A DNA stretch of 64,000 nucleotides from Thiothrix winogradskyi (GTDB taxonomy: Bacteria > Pseudomonadota > Gammaproteobacteria > Thiotrichales > Thiotrichaceae). The translations under genes and the position numbers were made by a program. Below, piece after piece: positions 25,562-34,776 of the stretch (position 1 is the stretch's first letter; each line of letters begins with the position of its first letter). The notes beneath the pieces were generated by a model, which had not been told where the DNA came from, did no database searches, and was given only the letters and a program-made list of their open reading frames with translations. The stretch spans positions 2,108,001-2,172,000 of the forward strand of contig NZ_CP091244.1 of NCBI RefSeq assembly GCF_021650935.1. The letters are read 5' to 3'.

Positions 25562-26701
25562 GTGTTTCGGTTGGAAACCAAGTATTCAGTCATTATGCCG
25601 CAATTGAGTAATCTGGTGGGTCAATTATCGCTGTCTTTGGGTTATGCCAAGGAGGGTGATAGGTGTTGTGTCAGGACATTGCGTATCCACTCCAATCGTT
25701 TGCGCCTGAATTCCCGTTTTTTTGCAGGAAAATCTGTCGATACGGCTCCGCAAATCATCGGAATGCTGTTCAGCTTGTGTGGCACAGCGCAATCCGTCGC
25801 CTCGGTACGTGCTTGCGAACAGGCGTTAGGCAAACCGGCGGATGCGGCAACCGAGCAGCAACGTGATCTTCAAGTAAGTATCGAAACCCTGTTTGAACAC
25901 CTGCTACGTCTTTCGCAAGATTGGCCTGCTGCACTTGGCAACGAGCCACCGGCTGCCCATGAACTGCAAGCCCTGTTCAAGCTTAAACGCGAAGTGTTGC
26001 AAGTCCCTAATCCGGCAGTAATGGACGACATCCAGCACTGGTTTGAAACCCGTTTGCTCGGTTTGCCGACCCAACGCTGGCTGGATTACTGCATTCGCCA
26101 TGATGTTAAGAAACTTTCCATTCGTGGCAAAGTTGGCAACTTGATGACCAGAGTCTGCGCTAATGGCTGGCAAGAATTGGGCAATGTTACATTACATCTT
26201 CTGCCTGATTTGGAGACTGATTGGTGGCTGGCAAAGCTGGCTTCCCCTACTGCTGAGGATTTCTGTGCCGAACCTGATGTGGATGGGCAAGCCTGTGAAA
26301 CCTCCTCCCTCACGCGGCAATGGGATAACCCAGCCTTGCAGGTTTGGCGTGAATATTACGGCAGCGGCTTGCTGACGCGCTTGATCGCACGGGTATTGGA
26401 TATGCTGGAATGCTGGTGGGAGTTGGGGAGAGAAATTCCTCCCAACTTTTCCACTGGGCTTTCCCTGCAACAGACCGCTCGTGGTCTCCTCGTCCACCGC
26501 GTTGTGCAAGCCAATGGCTTGATCCAGCACTATCAGATCGTTGCCCCCACCGAATGGAATTTCCACCCGCAAGGCTCGCTGTACCAAATGCTATCCGGTC
26601 TGCAAGCACCCAATGAAGCGGAATTGCGCCGCCAAGCCCAAGCCCTGATTACCGCACTCGACCCTTGCGTTGCCTACCAATTGGAGATTCACCATGCATG
26701 A
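25562..26701 (+). CDS. hupK: Hydrogenase assembly protein HupK (large-subunit-like)
   Basis: The protein has 379 residues from GTG 25562; an ATG at 25595 is an alternative. It resembles a shrunken NiFe-hydrogenase large subunit. The N-terminal CxxC becomes a single-cysteine segment (LCGTAQSV), and the C-terminal DPCxxC becomes DPCVAYQLEIHHA with one cysteine. The family-typical IQHYQIVAPTEWNFHP is retained. HupK/HoxV proteins act as a scaffold for the Fe(CN)2CO unit during assembly and are not catalytic. It is the first gene of hupK-hypA-hypB-hupR-hupT-hupU and overlaps hypA by 8 bases. Confidence 0.85.
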   Translation: MFRLETKYSVIMPQLSNLVGQLSLSLGYAKEGDRCCVRTLRIHSNRLRLNSRFFAGKSVDTAPQIIGMLFSLCGTAQSVASVRACEQALGKPADAATEQQRDLQVSIETLFEHLLRLSQDWPAALGNEPPAAHELQALFKLKREVLQVPNPAVMDDIQHWFETRLLGLPTQRWLDYCIRHDVKKLSIRGKVGNLMTRVCANGWQELGNVTLHLLPDLETDWWLAKLASPTAEDFCAEPDVDGQACETSSLTRQWDNPALQVWREYYGSGLLTRLIARVLDMLECWWELGREIPPNFSTGLSLQQTARGLLVHRVVQANGLIQHYQIVAPTEWNFHPQGSLYQMLSGLQAPNEAELRRQAQALITALDPCVAYQLEIHHA

Positions 26702-27035
26702 AATGTCCCTGTGCGAAGGCGTGCTACAAATCCTCGAAACCGAGGCCAAACGCCAGCATTTCACTAAGGTCAAAACCGTGTGGCTGGAAATCGGCACGAT
26801 GTCAGGGGTAGAGATCGAAGCCATGCGTTTCTGTTTTGATGCCGTGATTCGCCATTCGTTGGCGGATGGGGCTAAACTGGAAATTATCGAAGTCCCCGCT
26901 CAAGCGTGGTGTTTAAACTGCTCCCAAAGCGTGACTGTGCAACAACGTTACGATGCCTGCCCGCACTGCGGCAGCTACCAGCTACAAGTCACCAGCGGGG
27001 AAGAAATGCGTATCAAGGAACTGGAGGTAGAGTAA
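26694..27035 (+). CDS. hypA: Hydrogenase nickel incorporation protein HypA
   Basis: HypA is a nickel metallochaperone. The protein has 113 residues starting MHEMSLCEG, where H2 and E3 are the nickel site. Two CxxC pairs (CLNC and CPHC) form the structural zinc site. The ATG at 26694 is chosen because the N-terminal MHE is essential and invariant. It overlaps the hupK end, and its stop shares a base with the hypB start (TAATG). Confidence 0.97.
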   Translation: MHEMSLCEGVLQILETEAKRQHFTKVKTVWLEIGTMSGVEIEAMRFCFDAVIRHSLADGAKLEIIEVPAQAWCLNCSQSVTVQQRYDACPHCGSYQLQVTSGEEMRIKELEVE

Positions 27036-27862
27036 TGTGTACTGTCTGCGGCTGCGGTGAAGGCGAAGTCAAAATCGAAGGTCAACCTCAACGCCACGCA
27101 TTGATTCGCGGGTTACAACCTGCGCATGACCATCCTCACGATCACCATCATCACGGGCATACCCACGATTACGGGCAAGGCGCTGCCCACGCCCATGCTC
27201 CCGGCATGACCCAAGCGCGGATGGTGCAAATCGAGCAAGACATCCTCGGCAAAAACAACCAATACGCCGCGCAAAACCGCCAATGGCTTGCCGAACGCGC
27301 CATCCTTGCACTCAATCTGGTGTCCAGCCCCGGTTCCGGCAAAACCACTTTGCTGACCGAAACTCTCACCCGTCTCAAGGGCAAAGTGCCAATGGCGGTG
27401 GTGGAAGGCGACCAGCAAACCAGCAACGATGCCGACCGCATCCGTGCTACCGGCGTGCCTGCGCTGCAAATCAATACCGGCAAAGGTTGTCATCTGGACG
27501 CGCACATGGTCGGGCACGCACTCGAATCCCTGCCCATCGAACAGGGCGGCATTCTGTTCATCGAAAACGTTGGCAATCTGGTTTGCCCCGCCGCTTTCGA
27601 TCTGGGTGAGGCGCACAAGGTCGTGATCCTCTCCGTCACCGAAGGCGAAGACAAGCCGATCAAATACCCCGATATGTTCCACGCCGCTGATCTGATGATC
27701 CTCAACAAGGTCGACCTGTTGCCTTACTTGCGCTTTGATGTGGCGAAATGCGAGGAATATGCGCGGCGGGTTAAACCCGACATCCAAATCCTGCACGTTT
27801 CCGCCACCAGCGGCGAAGGCATGGATACGTGGATTGATTGGCTGCAACAGCAACGCCCATGA
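27035..27862 (+). CDS. hypB: Hydrogenase nickel incorporation GTPase HypB
   Basis: HypB hydrolyses GTP to drive nickel delivery. The protein has 275 residues. The N-terminal CTVCGCG motif is a high-affinity metal site, and residues 31-54 are a histidine-rich nickel-storage stretch. The P-loop SSPGSGKTT lies at about 97-105, and NKVD gives guanine specificity. The start at 27035 is fixed by the CxxCGC motif; a 43-codon upstream extension is only open frame over hypA. It is coupled to both neighbours. Confidence 0.97.
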   Translation: MCTVCGCGEGEVKIEGQPQRHALIRGLQPAHDHPHDHHHHGHTHDYGQGAAHAHAPGMTQARMVQIEQDILGKNNQYAAQNRQWLAERAILALNLVSSPGSGKTTLLTETLTRLKGKVPMAVVEGDQQTSNDADRIRATGVPALQINTGKGCHLDAHMVGHALESLPIEQGGILFIENVGNLVCPAAFDLGEAHKVVILSVTEGEDKPIKYPDMFHAADLMILNKVDLLPYLRFDVAKCEEYARRVKPDIQILHVSATSGEGMDTWIDWLQQQRP

Positions 27863-29316
27863 ACGAGATCCGCGCTGCTGTATTGGTGTTGGATGACGAA
27901 ATCCGTTCCGTCGAAAGCATGGCGCGGATTCTCAGCGAGGAGTTCGAGGTACACACCGCTTCGCGTGCCAGCCAAGCACTGGAGTTGCTGGAAGAACAGC
28001 ACATTCAGGTGATTCTTGCGGATCAGCGGATGCCGGAAATGACCGGGGTGGAATTCCTCATCCGGGTGCGAGCCGACTACCCCGACATTGTGCGTATGAT
28101 CATTTCTGGTTACACCGACCCAGAAGACATTATCGAAGGCGTGAACACGGCAGGTATTTACCAGTACATTTCTAAGCCGTGGCATCCCGATAATCTGTTG
28201 CTGACGGTGCGTAATGCGGCGCGTTTGTACCGCTTGCAGCGTGAAAACGCAGCCTTGGCGCTGGAACTCAAACTCAGTGAACAGCATTTGCTGGAACGTA
28301 CCCAGCAACAGCGCCGCCGCCTGCAAAACACTTTCCACCTCGACAATATTGTTCGCGCTCCTGATAGCGGTCTGAATACGGCTTTGCAACTGGTGGAAAA
28401 AGTTGCCCCGTATGATGTGTCGGTGCTGATTAGCGGCGAATCCGGTACGGGCAAGGAACTGTTTGCGCGTGCTGTGCATTACAACAGCAATCGTGCCGAC
28501 AAAGCTTTCATCGTCGAAAACTGCGGTGCGTTACCCGATGCTTTGCTGGAAAGCGAGCTGTTCGGGCACAAACGTGGTGCTTTTACGGGGGCGGTGGCTG
28601 ACCACATCGGTCTGTTTGAACAAGCGCATCAGGGCACGATTTTTCTGGATGAAATTGGTGAAACCAGTTCGGCGTTCCAGATCAAATTGCTGCGGGTATT
28701 GCAGGATGGCAGTTTCAGACCTGTCGGCAGCAGCCAGCGGCGTTACGCGAATGTGCGGGTGATCGCGGCCACCAATCGCGACTTGCTGGAAGAAGTACGC
28801 TTGGGGCGTTTTCGCGAAGATTTGTATTACCGGCTGGCGGGTTTGACGGTCAGCTTGCCACCGTTACGGGAACGGCGCATGGATATTGTGCCGCTGGCGA
28901 ATTATTTGCTGCAACGTGCCAGCCAGCACATGGGCAAACCGGCACGCGGCTTTACCCCGCAAGCTTTGCACGCGCTGCAAGCCTATGATTGGCCGGGCAA
29001 TGTGCGCGAATTGCACAATGAAGTGCAGCGTATGTTGGTGATGGCAGTGGGTACGACGTTGGATATTGCCGCACTCAGCCCGCATATCCAGTTCAGCCAT
29101 CGTGTTGAGTTACCGGAACAGGGCGTGCTTCACCCACTGTTCGACATTCCCGGCACACTCAAAGAGCGGGTCGAGGAACTGGAAATACACATTGTCCGCG
29201 CTGCACTGGATCGGCATCATGGCAATAAAAGCCGCGCCGCTGATGAGCTGGGGCTGTCGCGGGTAGGCTTGCGCAATAAACTGGAGCGCTATGGCATCGC
29301 TGGAACCGACGATTGA
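27859..29316 (+). CDS. hupR: Sigma-54-dependent response regulator HupR/HoxA
   Basis: The protein has 485 residues. The receiver domain (1-120) has acidic LDDE and phosphoacceptor D55 in ADQRMP. The AAA+ domain has Walker A GESGTGKE, the sigma-54 contact loop GAFTGA and Walker B IFLDEIGE. The C-terminal Fis-type HTH is RAADELGLSRVGLRNKLERYG. It overlaps hypB (ATGA) and hupT (26 bases). In Rhodobacter and Ralstonia the homologue activates the hydrogenase operon in response to H2. The clear sigma-54 site at 39228 is its likely target. Confidence 0.93.
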   Translation: MNEIRAAVLVLDDEIRSVESMARILSEEFEVHTASRASQALELLEEQHIQVILADQRMPEMTGVEFLIRVRADYPDIVRMIISGYTDPEDIIEGVNTAGIYQYISKPWHPDNLLLTVRNAARLYRLQRENAALALELKLSEQHLLERTQQQRRRLQNTFHLDNIVRAPDSGLNTALQLVEKVAPYDVSVLISGESGTGKELFARAVHYNSNRADKAFIVENCGALPDALLESELFGHKRGAFTGAVADHIGLFEQAHQGTIFLDEIGETSSAFQIKLLRVLQDGSFRPVGSSQRRYANVRVIAATNRDLLEEVRLGRFREDLYYRLAGLTVSLPPLRERRMDIVPLANYLLQRASQHMGKPARGFTPQALHALQAYDWPGNVRELHNEVQRMLVMAVGTTLDIAALSPHIQFSHRVELPEQGVLHPLFDIPGTLKERVEELEIHIVRAALDRHHGNKSRAADELGLSRVGLRNKLERYGIAGTDD

Positions 29317-30730
29317 TTTCAGCCTGACTGCCACGCAGGAACAGGCATGGATCGAAGTCATCCACAAAATGGACGAGACTTACGCCGACCTGTTGCACTA
29401 TCAGGTGGAGTTGGAAAGCAAAAACACCGCACTGGAAGAAGCCCAGCAATTCATCACCAGCATCGAAGCCGCCATGACCGACGTGCTGATCGTGTGCGAT
29501 TTCCAAGGGCGCATCCAGCGGGTGAATACCGCGCTGGAACGCATTGTCGGCAAGACTTCCGCCGAACTCCTCAACCAGCCATTTCAGTCCTTGTTTACCG
29601 CTGAATGTATGCCGTTGGTGAACAGTTTCCAGCAAAAAATCCGCGCTACCGCCATCCACGATTGCGAAATCACCTTGCAAGGCGTGCATGAAGCCGTGCC
29701 ATTAGCAATGAATTGCACGTCACGCACCGATGCACGCGGGCGTATCGAAGGCATGGTGCTGATCGGTCGTCCGGTAGGGGAATTGCGCAAGGCGTTCAGT
29801 GCCTTGCATCAGGCGCATGAAGAACTGCAACACGCTCAGCAACAACTGATCAGTTCCGAAAAAATGGCGGCCTTGGGGCGGCTGGTGGCAGGGGTTGCGC
29901 ACGAACTCAATAATCCGATCAGTTTTGTCTACGCCAATATGCACGCGATGCAGCGTTACGCCAGCCGTATCCGCGACTATCTGAACAATATCCACGCCGG
30001 AAAATCACCCGAACAATTGCAAAGCCTGCGCCAGCAATTACGCATCGACCACATCCTGCAAGACATGGATTCGCTGGTCGGCGGTACGCTGGAAGGTGCG
30101 GAACGGGTCAGTGATATTGTGCGTGATTTGCGCAGTTTTTCCTCCAACCAGACCGACAAGACGGTGCGTTTTGATTTGCTGCATGTGCTGAAAACCTCGG
30201 TGCGCTGGGTAGTGAAAGGCAGTCGTTTGGATCTGGAAATCGTCTACGACTTGCCTGACGAATTGTGGTTGGATGGCATTCCGGGGCAAATTCAGCAAGT
30301 CATTATCAATCTGGTGCAGAACGCGCTGGATGCGATGCAACATTCCCTCAAGCCGCATTTGTACATCGTCGGCAAGCAGGATGGTAATGAGGCGGTACTC
30401 AGCATTCATGATGAAGGGGCGGGGATTGCACCGGGTAATCTGGTGAGGGTGTTCGACCCGTTTTTCACCACCAAACCGATCGGACAGGGTACGGGGTTGG
30501 GGCTGTCGATCAGCTACGGGATTATTGCGGAACATGGCGGCAAGTTGCTGGTACGGAATCATCCGAATGGCGGGGCGGAGTTTACGGTGCGGTTGCCGGT
30601 GAATCTGGGGAAAGAAACCCCTCCTAACCTCCCCTTATCAGGGGAGGGACAAGAACGTGTTGCACCTCTTCGCTCCTCCCCTGATAAGGGGAGGCTGGGA
30701 GGGGTTTCTTCTGAGGGAGGCACATCATGA
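29291..30730 (+). CDS. hupT: H2-signalling sensor histidine kinase HupT/HoxJ
   Basis: The protein has 479 residues and no membrane segment, as expected for a kinase that reads a soluble sensor hydrogenase. A PAS-like domain (about 50-160) and a coiled region precede the H box (H204 in GVAHELNNP). The ATPase domain has N-box INLVQNALDA and GTGLGLSISYGII. The last 40 residues are encoded by a palindromic element, and the normal end is probably FTVRLPVNL. It overlaps hupR and hupU, supporting one transcript. HupT is known to control HupR by phosphorylation in Rhodobacter. Confidence 0.92.
   Translation: MASLEPTIDFSLTATQEQAWIEVIHKMDETYADLLHYQVELESKNTALEEAQQFITSIEAAMTDVLIVCDFQGRIQRVNTALERIVGKTSAELLNQPFQSLFTAECMPLVNSFQQKIRATAIHDCEITLQGVHEAVPLAMNCTSRTDARGRIEGMVLIGRPVGELRKAFSALHQAHEELQHAQQQLISSEKMAALGRLVAGVAHELNNPISFVYANMHAMQRYASRIRDYLNNIHAGKSPEQLQSLRQQLRIDHILQDMDSLVGGTLEGAERVSDIVRDLRSFSSNQTDKTVRFDLLHVLKTSVRWVVKGSRLDLEIVYDLPDELWLDGIPGQIQQVIINLVQNALDAMQHSLKPHLYIVGKQDGNEAVLSIHDEGAGIAPGNLVRVFDPFFTTKPIGQGTGLGLSISYGIIAEHGGKLLVRNHPNGGAEFTVRLPVNLGKETPPNLPLSGEGQERVAPLRSSPDKGRLGGVSSEGGTS
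30612..30710. repeat. Palindromic element (family A), copy 1, at the 3' end of hupT
   Basis: The left arm 30612-30649 (AAGAAACCCCTCCTAACCTC then CCCTTATCAGGGG) pairs with the right arm 30675-30710, with about 25 bases between. It is read in frame as the tail of HupT (ETPPNLPLSGEG ... SPDKGRLGGVSS). A second copy lies at 51673-51772. Confidence 0.85.
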
Positions 30731-31710
30731 ATATTCTGTGGTTGCAATCCGGTGGGTGTGGTGGTTGCACCATGTCGCTGCTGTGCGCGGAAAGCCCCGG
30801 TTTGTTGGATACGCTGGCGAATGCGGGGGTGGAATTGCTGTGGCATCCATCCTTGAGTGAGGCGAGTGGTGCGGAGGTTATCGCCTTGCTGGAACGGCTG
30901 GTGGAGGGTTCACAAACGTTGGATGTGTTGTGTGTGGAAGGTTCGATTCTGCGCGGCCCCAATGGTACGGGGGCATTCCATCGACTGGCGGGGACGGATA
31001 CTGCGATGTTGCATTGGGTGCAACGGTTGGCGGATAAAGCAGAATACACGTTGGCGATTGGTACGTGCGCGGCGTTTGGGGGTATTACGGCGGCGGGTTG
31101 TAATCCTACGGATGCGTGCGGCTTGCAGTACGACGGGCATTTGTTGGGGGGTGCATTGGGTAAGGACTACCGCGCCCGTTCCGGTTTGCCGGTGATCAAT
31201 GTGGCAGGTTGCCCGACGCATCCGGGTTGGATTACTGAAACCTTGATGCTGTTGGCATTGCAGGGAATGCAGCTTGACGAACTCGACGCTTTTGCTCGCC
31301 CGCGTTTTTACAGTGATCATTTGGCGCACCACGGCTGTTCGCGCAATGAGTATTACGAATACAAGGCGAGTGCGGAAAAGCCTTCCGACCTTGGTTGCAT
31401 GATGGAACATCTGGGGTGTTTGGGCACGCAGGCACACGCCGATTGCAATTTGCGCCTATGGAATGGGCAGGGTTCGTGTACCCGCGCGGGTTACGCCTGC
31501 ATCAATTGCACTGCGCCGGAATTTGAAGAGCCGGGGCATCCGTTTCTGCATACGCCGAACATCGCGGGGATTCCGATTGGTTTGCCGACCGATATGCCGA
31601 AAGCGTGGTTCGTGGCACTGGCTTCCTTGTCGAAAGCGGCAACTCCGAAGCGAGTGCGGGAAAATGCGCAGGCGGATCACATTGTGGTGCAACCGGGGCG
31701 TAAAAAATAG
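30727..31710 (+). CDS. hupU: Sensor [NiFe] hydrogenase small subunit HupU/HoxB
   Basis: The protein has 327 residues. The N-terminal proximal-cluster motif LQSGGCGGCTMS is present, along with GTCAAFGG, VAGCPTHP and the Cys-rich C-terminal cluster region (CTRAGYACINC). No Tat signal peptide and no C-terminal membrane anchor is visible, which distinguishes regulatory from uptake hydrogenases. It overlaps the hupT stop (ATGA). It should pair with HupV (32127-33575), from which it is separated by a small gene and a terminator. Confidence 0.93.
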   Translation: MNILWLQSGGCGGCTMSLLCAESPGLLDTLANAGVELLWHPSLSEASGAEVIALLERLVEGSQTLDVLCVEGSILRGPNGTGAFHRLAGTDTAMLHWVQRLADKAEYTLAIGTCAAFGGITAAGCNPTDACGLQYDGHLLGGALGKDYRARSGLPVINVAGCPTHPGWITETLMLLALQGMQLDELDAFARPRFYSDHLAHHGCSRNEYYEYKASAEKPSDLGCMMEHLGCLGTQAHADCNLRLWNGQGSCTRAGYACINCTAPEFEEPGHPFLHTPNIAGIPIGLPTDMPKAWFVALASLSKAATPKRVRENAQADHIVVQPGRKK

Positions 31711-31825
31711 GCTAATTTGTGTCGTATCAGTAGATAAAGCATAATCTTCGTGCGGATGAGCACACGTGTTAGCCTTATCCGGTAACTAAAGCATTGAAAA
31801 TCAAGCTAAAACAGGAGTATTTATC

Positions 31826-32041
31826 ATGGCAGAATGGCGTAAAGTAGCGAAAGGCTTTGTATTAGCTGATGGACACATCAGCATCAAAGAAGTCAACATG
31901 CTGCGCGAACTGGTGCTGAAAGATGGCGCTGTGAGCAAAAGTGAGCTGGACTTCCTGAAAGAAATCAAAGCAGAAGCTAAAACCGCTGTTAAAGTATTGG
32001 ATGATTTGATTACTGAATGCGAAGCGATGGTAGGCAAGTAA
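31826..32041 (+). CDS. Small acidic/helical TerB-like protein between hupU and hupV
   Basis: The protein has 71 residues. A good SD (ACAGGAG) precedes the ATG. The motif LADGHISIKEVNML recalls the ADG-x-I-x3-E segment of TerB-type proteins, which can bind metal through acidic residues. The rest (ELDFLKEIKAEAKTAVKVLDDLITECEA) is amphipathic helix. It breaks the usual direct hupU-hupV coupling. The 115-bp gap before it and the terminator after it suggest it has its own transcript. The function is unknown. Confidence 0.7.
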   Translation: MAEWRKVAKGFVLADGHISIKEVNMLRELVLKDGAVSKSELDFLKEIKAEAKTAVKVLDDLITECEAMVGK

Positions 32042-32067
32042 GCTATCCGCGCATGACGGATTGATAC

Positions 32068-32103
32068 AGACGGCGGTGCGAGTGATTGTGCCGCCGTTTT
32101 TTT
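32068..32103 (+). terminator. Intrinsic terminator between the TerB-like gene and hupV
   Basis: The stem ACGGCGG (32070-32076) pairs with CCGCCGT (32091-32097), with a 14-base loop and a run of seven T. It ends the small gene's transcript only 24 bases before the hupV ATG, so hupV expression must come from readthrough or from a promoter overlapping this hairpin. Confidence 0.75.
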
Positions 32104-32126
32104 ATGCGTTTGTGGCAGGCACATCA

Positions 32127-33575
32127 ATGAACTCAACCCGCACCCTCATCGGCCCTTTCAACCGCGTTGAAGGCGACCTCGAAATCCAGCTCGATATGGA
32201 CACAGATCGCGTGCGTGAAGCATGGGTGCGTGTGCCGATGTATCGTGGTTTCGAGCAAATTCTGCAAGGTAAAACACCCGACGATGCGCTGATTATTACC
32301 CCGCGCATTTGCGGCATTTGTTCCGTCTCGCAATCGGTGGCGGCGGCTTACGCGCTGGCGGATATGGCAAATGTCACCGCGCCACCCAACGGGCAGCATT
32401 GCCTCAACCTGCTGCTGGCGTGTGAAAATCTTGCCGACCACCTGACCCATTTCTACCTGTTTTTTATGCCGGATTTTGCCCGTGCTGTGTACGCAGGGGA
32501 AAGCTGGTATGCCGCGACTGCCGAGCGTTTCACCGCCATCAAAGGTACGGCAAGCCGCGACGTACTGCCTGCGCGTGCCGCCTTCCTGCACCTGATGGGA
32601 ACGCTGGGCGGACACTGGCCGCATACCCTCAACCTGCAACTGGGGGGCGTGAGCAAGGGCGTCGACAGCCGCGAAAAAGTGCGCTTGTTGGCCATCGTGC
32701 AGCAATTTCGACGCTTTCTGGAAACCACGCTGTTTGGCGATACGTTGGAAGTTGTCGCAGCGCTCGATTCGGTTGCAGCCCTAGAAAATTGGCGGGGACA
32801 AGCCGCGCCACACAGCAGCGATTTCCGCCATTTCCTGCACATCGCTAACGCGCTGCAACTGGATAAGTTGGGGCGGGCAACAGATCGTTTCATGAGCTAC
32901 GGCGCGTATCATCTGTTTGCGCAAGGCGTGTGGCAGCCAGAGACGGGCAGTGTGCAAGCCATTCCTTTCGAGCAAATCCGCGAAGATTTGCACGCAAGCT
33001 GGATGAGCGGCAGTGACGAACCGTTGCATCCCAGTCAAGGCGTGACCTTGCCAAACTACGACAAGACCGATGCGTATAGCTGGAACAAGGCTCCGCGTCT
33101 CGCCGGGGAAGTGGTTGAAACCGGCGCACTGGCTCGGCAAATGGTGGATGGGCATCCGCTGATTCGCGCTCTTGTCGCCCAATCCGGTGGCAATGTGCAA
33201 AACCGCGTGATTGCTCGCTTACTGGAACTGGCGCTAGTTGTGCCGCAAATGGAGCAATGGATTAAAAGCATCCAACCCGGTGAAGCGTTTTTCCAGCCTG
33301 CTCAATTGCCTGCTGATGCCAGCGGGGTGGGGTTGGTGGAAGCAGCGCGAGGTAGCCTTGGGCATTGGGTGACAGTGCGCAATAAGCATATCCTCAACTA
33401 CCAGATTGTTGCGCCGACCAGTTGGAATTTTTCCCCGCGTGATCGGGAGGGGATGCCGGGGGCGTTGGAACAGGCGCTGGTGAATGTGCCGATTCGCGCG
33501 GGTGAGACGGAACCGGTGAGTGTGCAGCATATTGTGCGGTCGTTTGACCCGTGCATGGTTTGTACGGCGCACTGA
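32127..33575 (+). CDS. hupV: Sensor [NiFe] hydrogenase large subunit HupV/HoxC
   Basis: The protein has 482 residues from ATG 32127; an upstream open stretch covers the terminator and has no similarity. The N-terminal nickel ligands are C62 and C65 (RICGICSVSQ), and the C-terminal ones are C476 and C479. The chain ends exactly at DPCMVCTAH with no cleavable peptide, the hallmark of HupV/HoxC regulatory subunits, so no protease is needed. The last 33 bases (F473 to stop) form the left copy of a direct repeat that bounds the defence cassette downstream. Confidence 0.95.
   Translation: MNSTRTLIGPFNRVEGDLEIQLDMDTDRVREAWVRVPMYRGFEQILQGKTPDDALIITPRICGICSVSQSVAAAYALADMANVTAPPNGQHCLNLLLACENLADHLTHFYLFFMPDFARAVYAGESWYAATAERFTAIKGTASRDVLPARAAFLHLMGTLGGHWPHTLNLQLGGVSKGVDSREKVRLLAIVQQFRRFLETTLFGDTLEVVAALDSVAALENWRGQAAPHSSDFRHFLHIANALQLDKLGRATDRFMSYGAYHLFAQGVWQPETGSVQAIPFEQIREDLHASWMSGSDEPLHPSQGVTLPNYDKTDAYSWNKAPRLAGEVVETGALARQMVDGHPLIRALVAQSGGNVQNRVIARLLELALVVPQMEQWIKSIQPGEAFFQPAQLPADASGVGLVEAARGSLGHWVTVRNKHILNYQIVAPTSWNFSPRDREGMPGALEQALVNVPIRAGETEPVSVQHIVRSFDPCMVCTAH
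33543..33575. repeat. Left direct repeat (attL-like), hupV codons 473-482 plus stop
   Basis: The 33 bases begin TTTGACCCGTGCATGG and end GGCGCACTGA. The same sequence occurs at 38542-38574 with one difference (G versus A at the ninth base, a synonymous proline change). Together they bracket the 4,966 bp carrying YhcG and CBASS. Confidence 0.9.
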
Positions 33576-33653
33576 GTCGAATGGGTGAAGTGCTTACTAC
33601 TGCCCTACAAACTCCTCAAACCCATTAGTCAAATCTCACGTTATTTTGGTTTT

Positions 33654-34733
33654 TCATGGTTGTTGGTCTTCTGGTTGGGCTGAATCAGGTAGGTGACGTT
33701 GCCCAATTTGCGACTTGGCGCATTCGATGGAAAGAAGCAGGCGTTGTGCCAATAATTCACGGTCAGGTAATTCAGTCAGGTATTCGGCAACGTGGATTCC
33801 AGACTTATCTAATTCCAATAATTCAATTTGTTCAGCTTTTTTGCCTGTGCATAGGATGATGCCTAGAGGGGGCTTTTCATCCGGTTCGCGGTCAAACTTG
33901 TCCAGCCAGCGCAGGTAAAGCTCCATCTGCCCTTTGTATTCGGCTTTGAAGTCACCGATTTTGAGTTCAATGGCAACCAAGCGTTTGAGTTTGCGGTTAT
34001 AGAACAACAGGTCTAGGTAGAAATCATCACCGTCCAACTGGATACGCTTTTGCCGTGCCAGAAAGCTGAAGCCTACTCCCAATTCCAGTAAGAATCGTTC
34101 CATTTCGCGGATGATGGCACTTTCGAGATCGGCCTCTAAAAAAGTGTCCTGTAAGCCGAGGAAGTCGAGCATATACGGGTCACGAAGTAGCAAATCGGGG
34201 GAAACCTTTTCGCTGTCACGCAGGGTTGCCAGTTCTTGTGAGATCAGTTCGTCCGGTTTGCGCGATAGCGCCGTGCGTTCATACAGCATAGAGTCAATCC
34301 GCTGACGTAGAGCGCGGACACTCCAGCGTTCCACCCGACACATTTCAGCGTAAAACTCACGTTGTAGTGGTTGTTTGAGTGGCAACAACAGCGTGAAGTG
34401 GCTCCAACTCAATTGTCGTGACAGTGTTGCGACAATCTGTTCATCCGTAAACACTTCAGCAAACTGCATCATTCGCCGTAAGTTTTTCTCGGCAAATCCC
34501 CTCCCGTATTCGTGGGTCAATTGGGTGGATAGTACTGGAATTAGGCGTTCACCGTACTCTGCTCGTTCGCCGCCAAGTATTTCAGTGTTGATACGTTGCC
34601 CGATACGCCAATACATTAGGGTCAGCTCGCTATTGACGGTGGCAATGGCTTGGTTTTTAGCAGATTCAATGAGCTGGCGAACTTCAGCAAGCAAGTCAGG
34701 ATTGGTCAGCAAGTTTTCCATTACACGCTCCAC
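33654..34733 (-). CDS. YhcG-type PDDEXK nuclease (DUF1016 family)
   Basis: The protein has 359 residues. The N-terminal DUF1016 domain has LTLMYWRIGQRINTEIL and YGRGFAEKNLRRMMQFAE. The C-terminal nuclease domain has DGDDFYLDLLFYNRKLKRLVAIELKIG, with the D and ExK catalytic residues intact. Such proteins occur beside restriction and toxin genes in defence islands; the exact role is not settled. It sits inside the direct-repeat-bounded cassette, on the same strand as the CBASS genes, 43 bp after them. Confidence 0.9.
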   Translation of the reverse strand: MERVMENLLTNPDLLAEVRQLIESAKNQAIATVNSELTLMYWRIGQRINTEILGGERAEYGERLIPVLSTQLTHEYGRGFAEKNLRRMMQFAEVFTDEQIVATLSRQLSWSHFTLLLPLKQPLQREFYAEMCRVERWSVRALRQRIDSMLYERTALSRKPDELISQELATLRDSEKVSPDLLLRDPYMLDFLGLQDTFLEADLESAIIREMERFLLELGVGFSFLARQKRIQLDGDDFYLDLLFYNRKLKRLVAIELKIGDFKAEYKGQMELYLRWLDKFDREPDEKPPLGIILCTGKKAEQIELLELDKSGIHVAEYLTELPDRELLAQRLLLSIECAKSQIGQRHLPDSAQPEDQQP

Positions 34734-34776
34734 AGCAGATTATTGGTAGCATAATGCCCGGTATGACGTGCCGTTT

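Noticed and set aside
25562..26701. HupK read as a third hydrogenase large subunit
   Set aside because: Both nickel-binding cysteine pairs are reduced to single cysteines; this fits the HupK scaffold family and not a catalytic subunit.
26906..27034. A longer hypB starting inside hypA
   Set aside because: The extra 43 residues have no family similarity, and the MCTVCGCG motif must be N-terminal.
32061..32126. A longer hupV starting upstream of 32127
   Set aside because: The extension covers a terminator hairpin and encodes no hydrogenase sequence.
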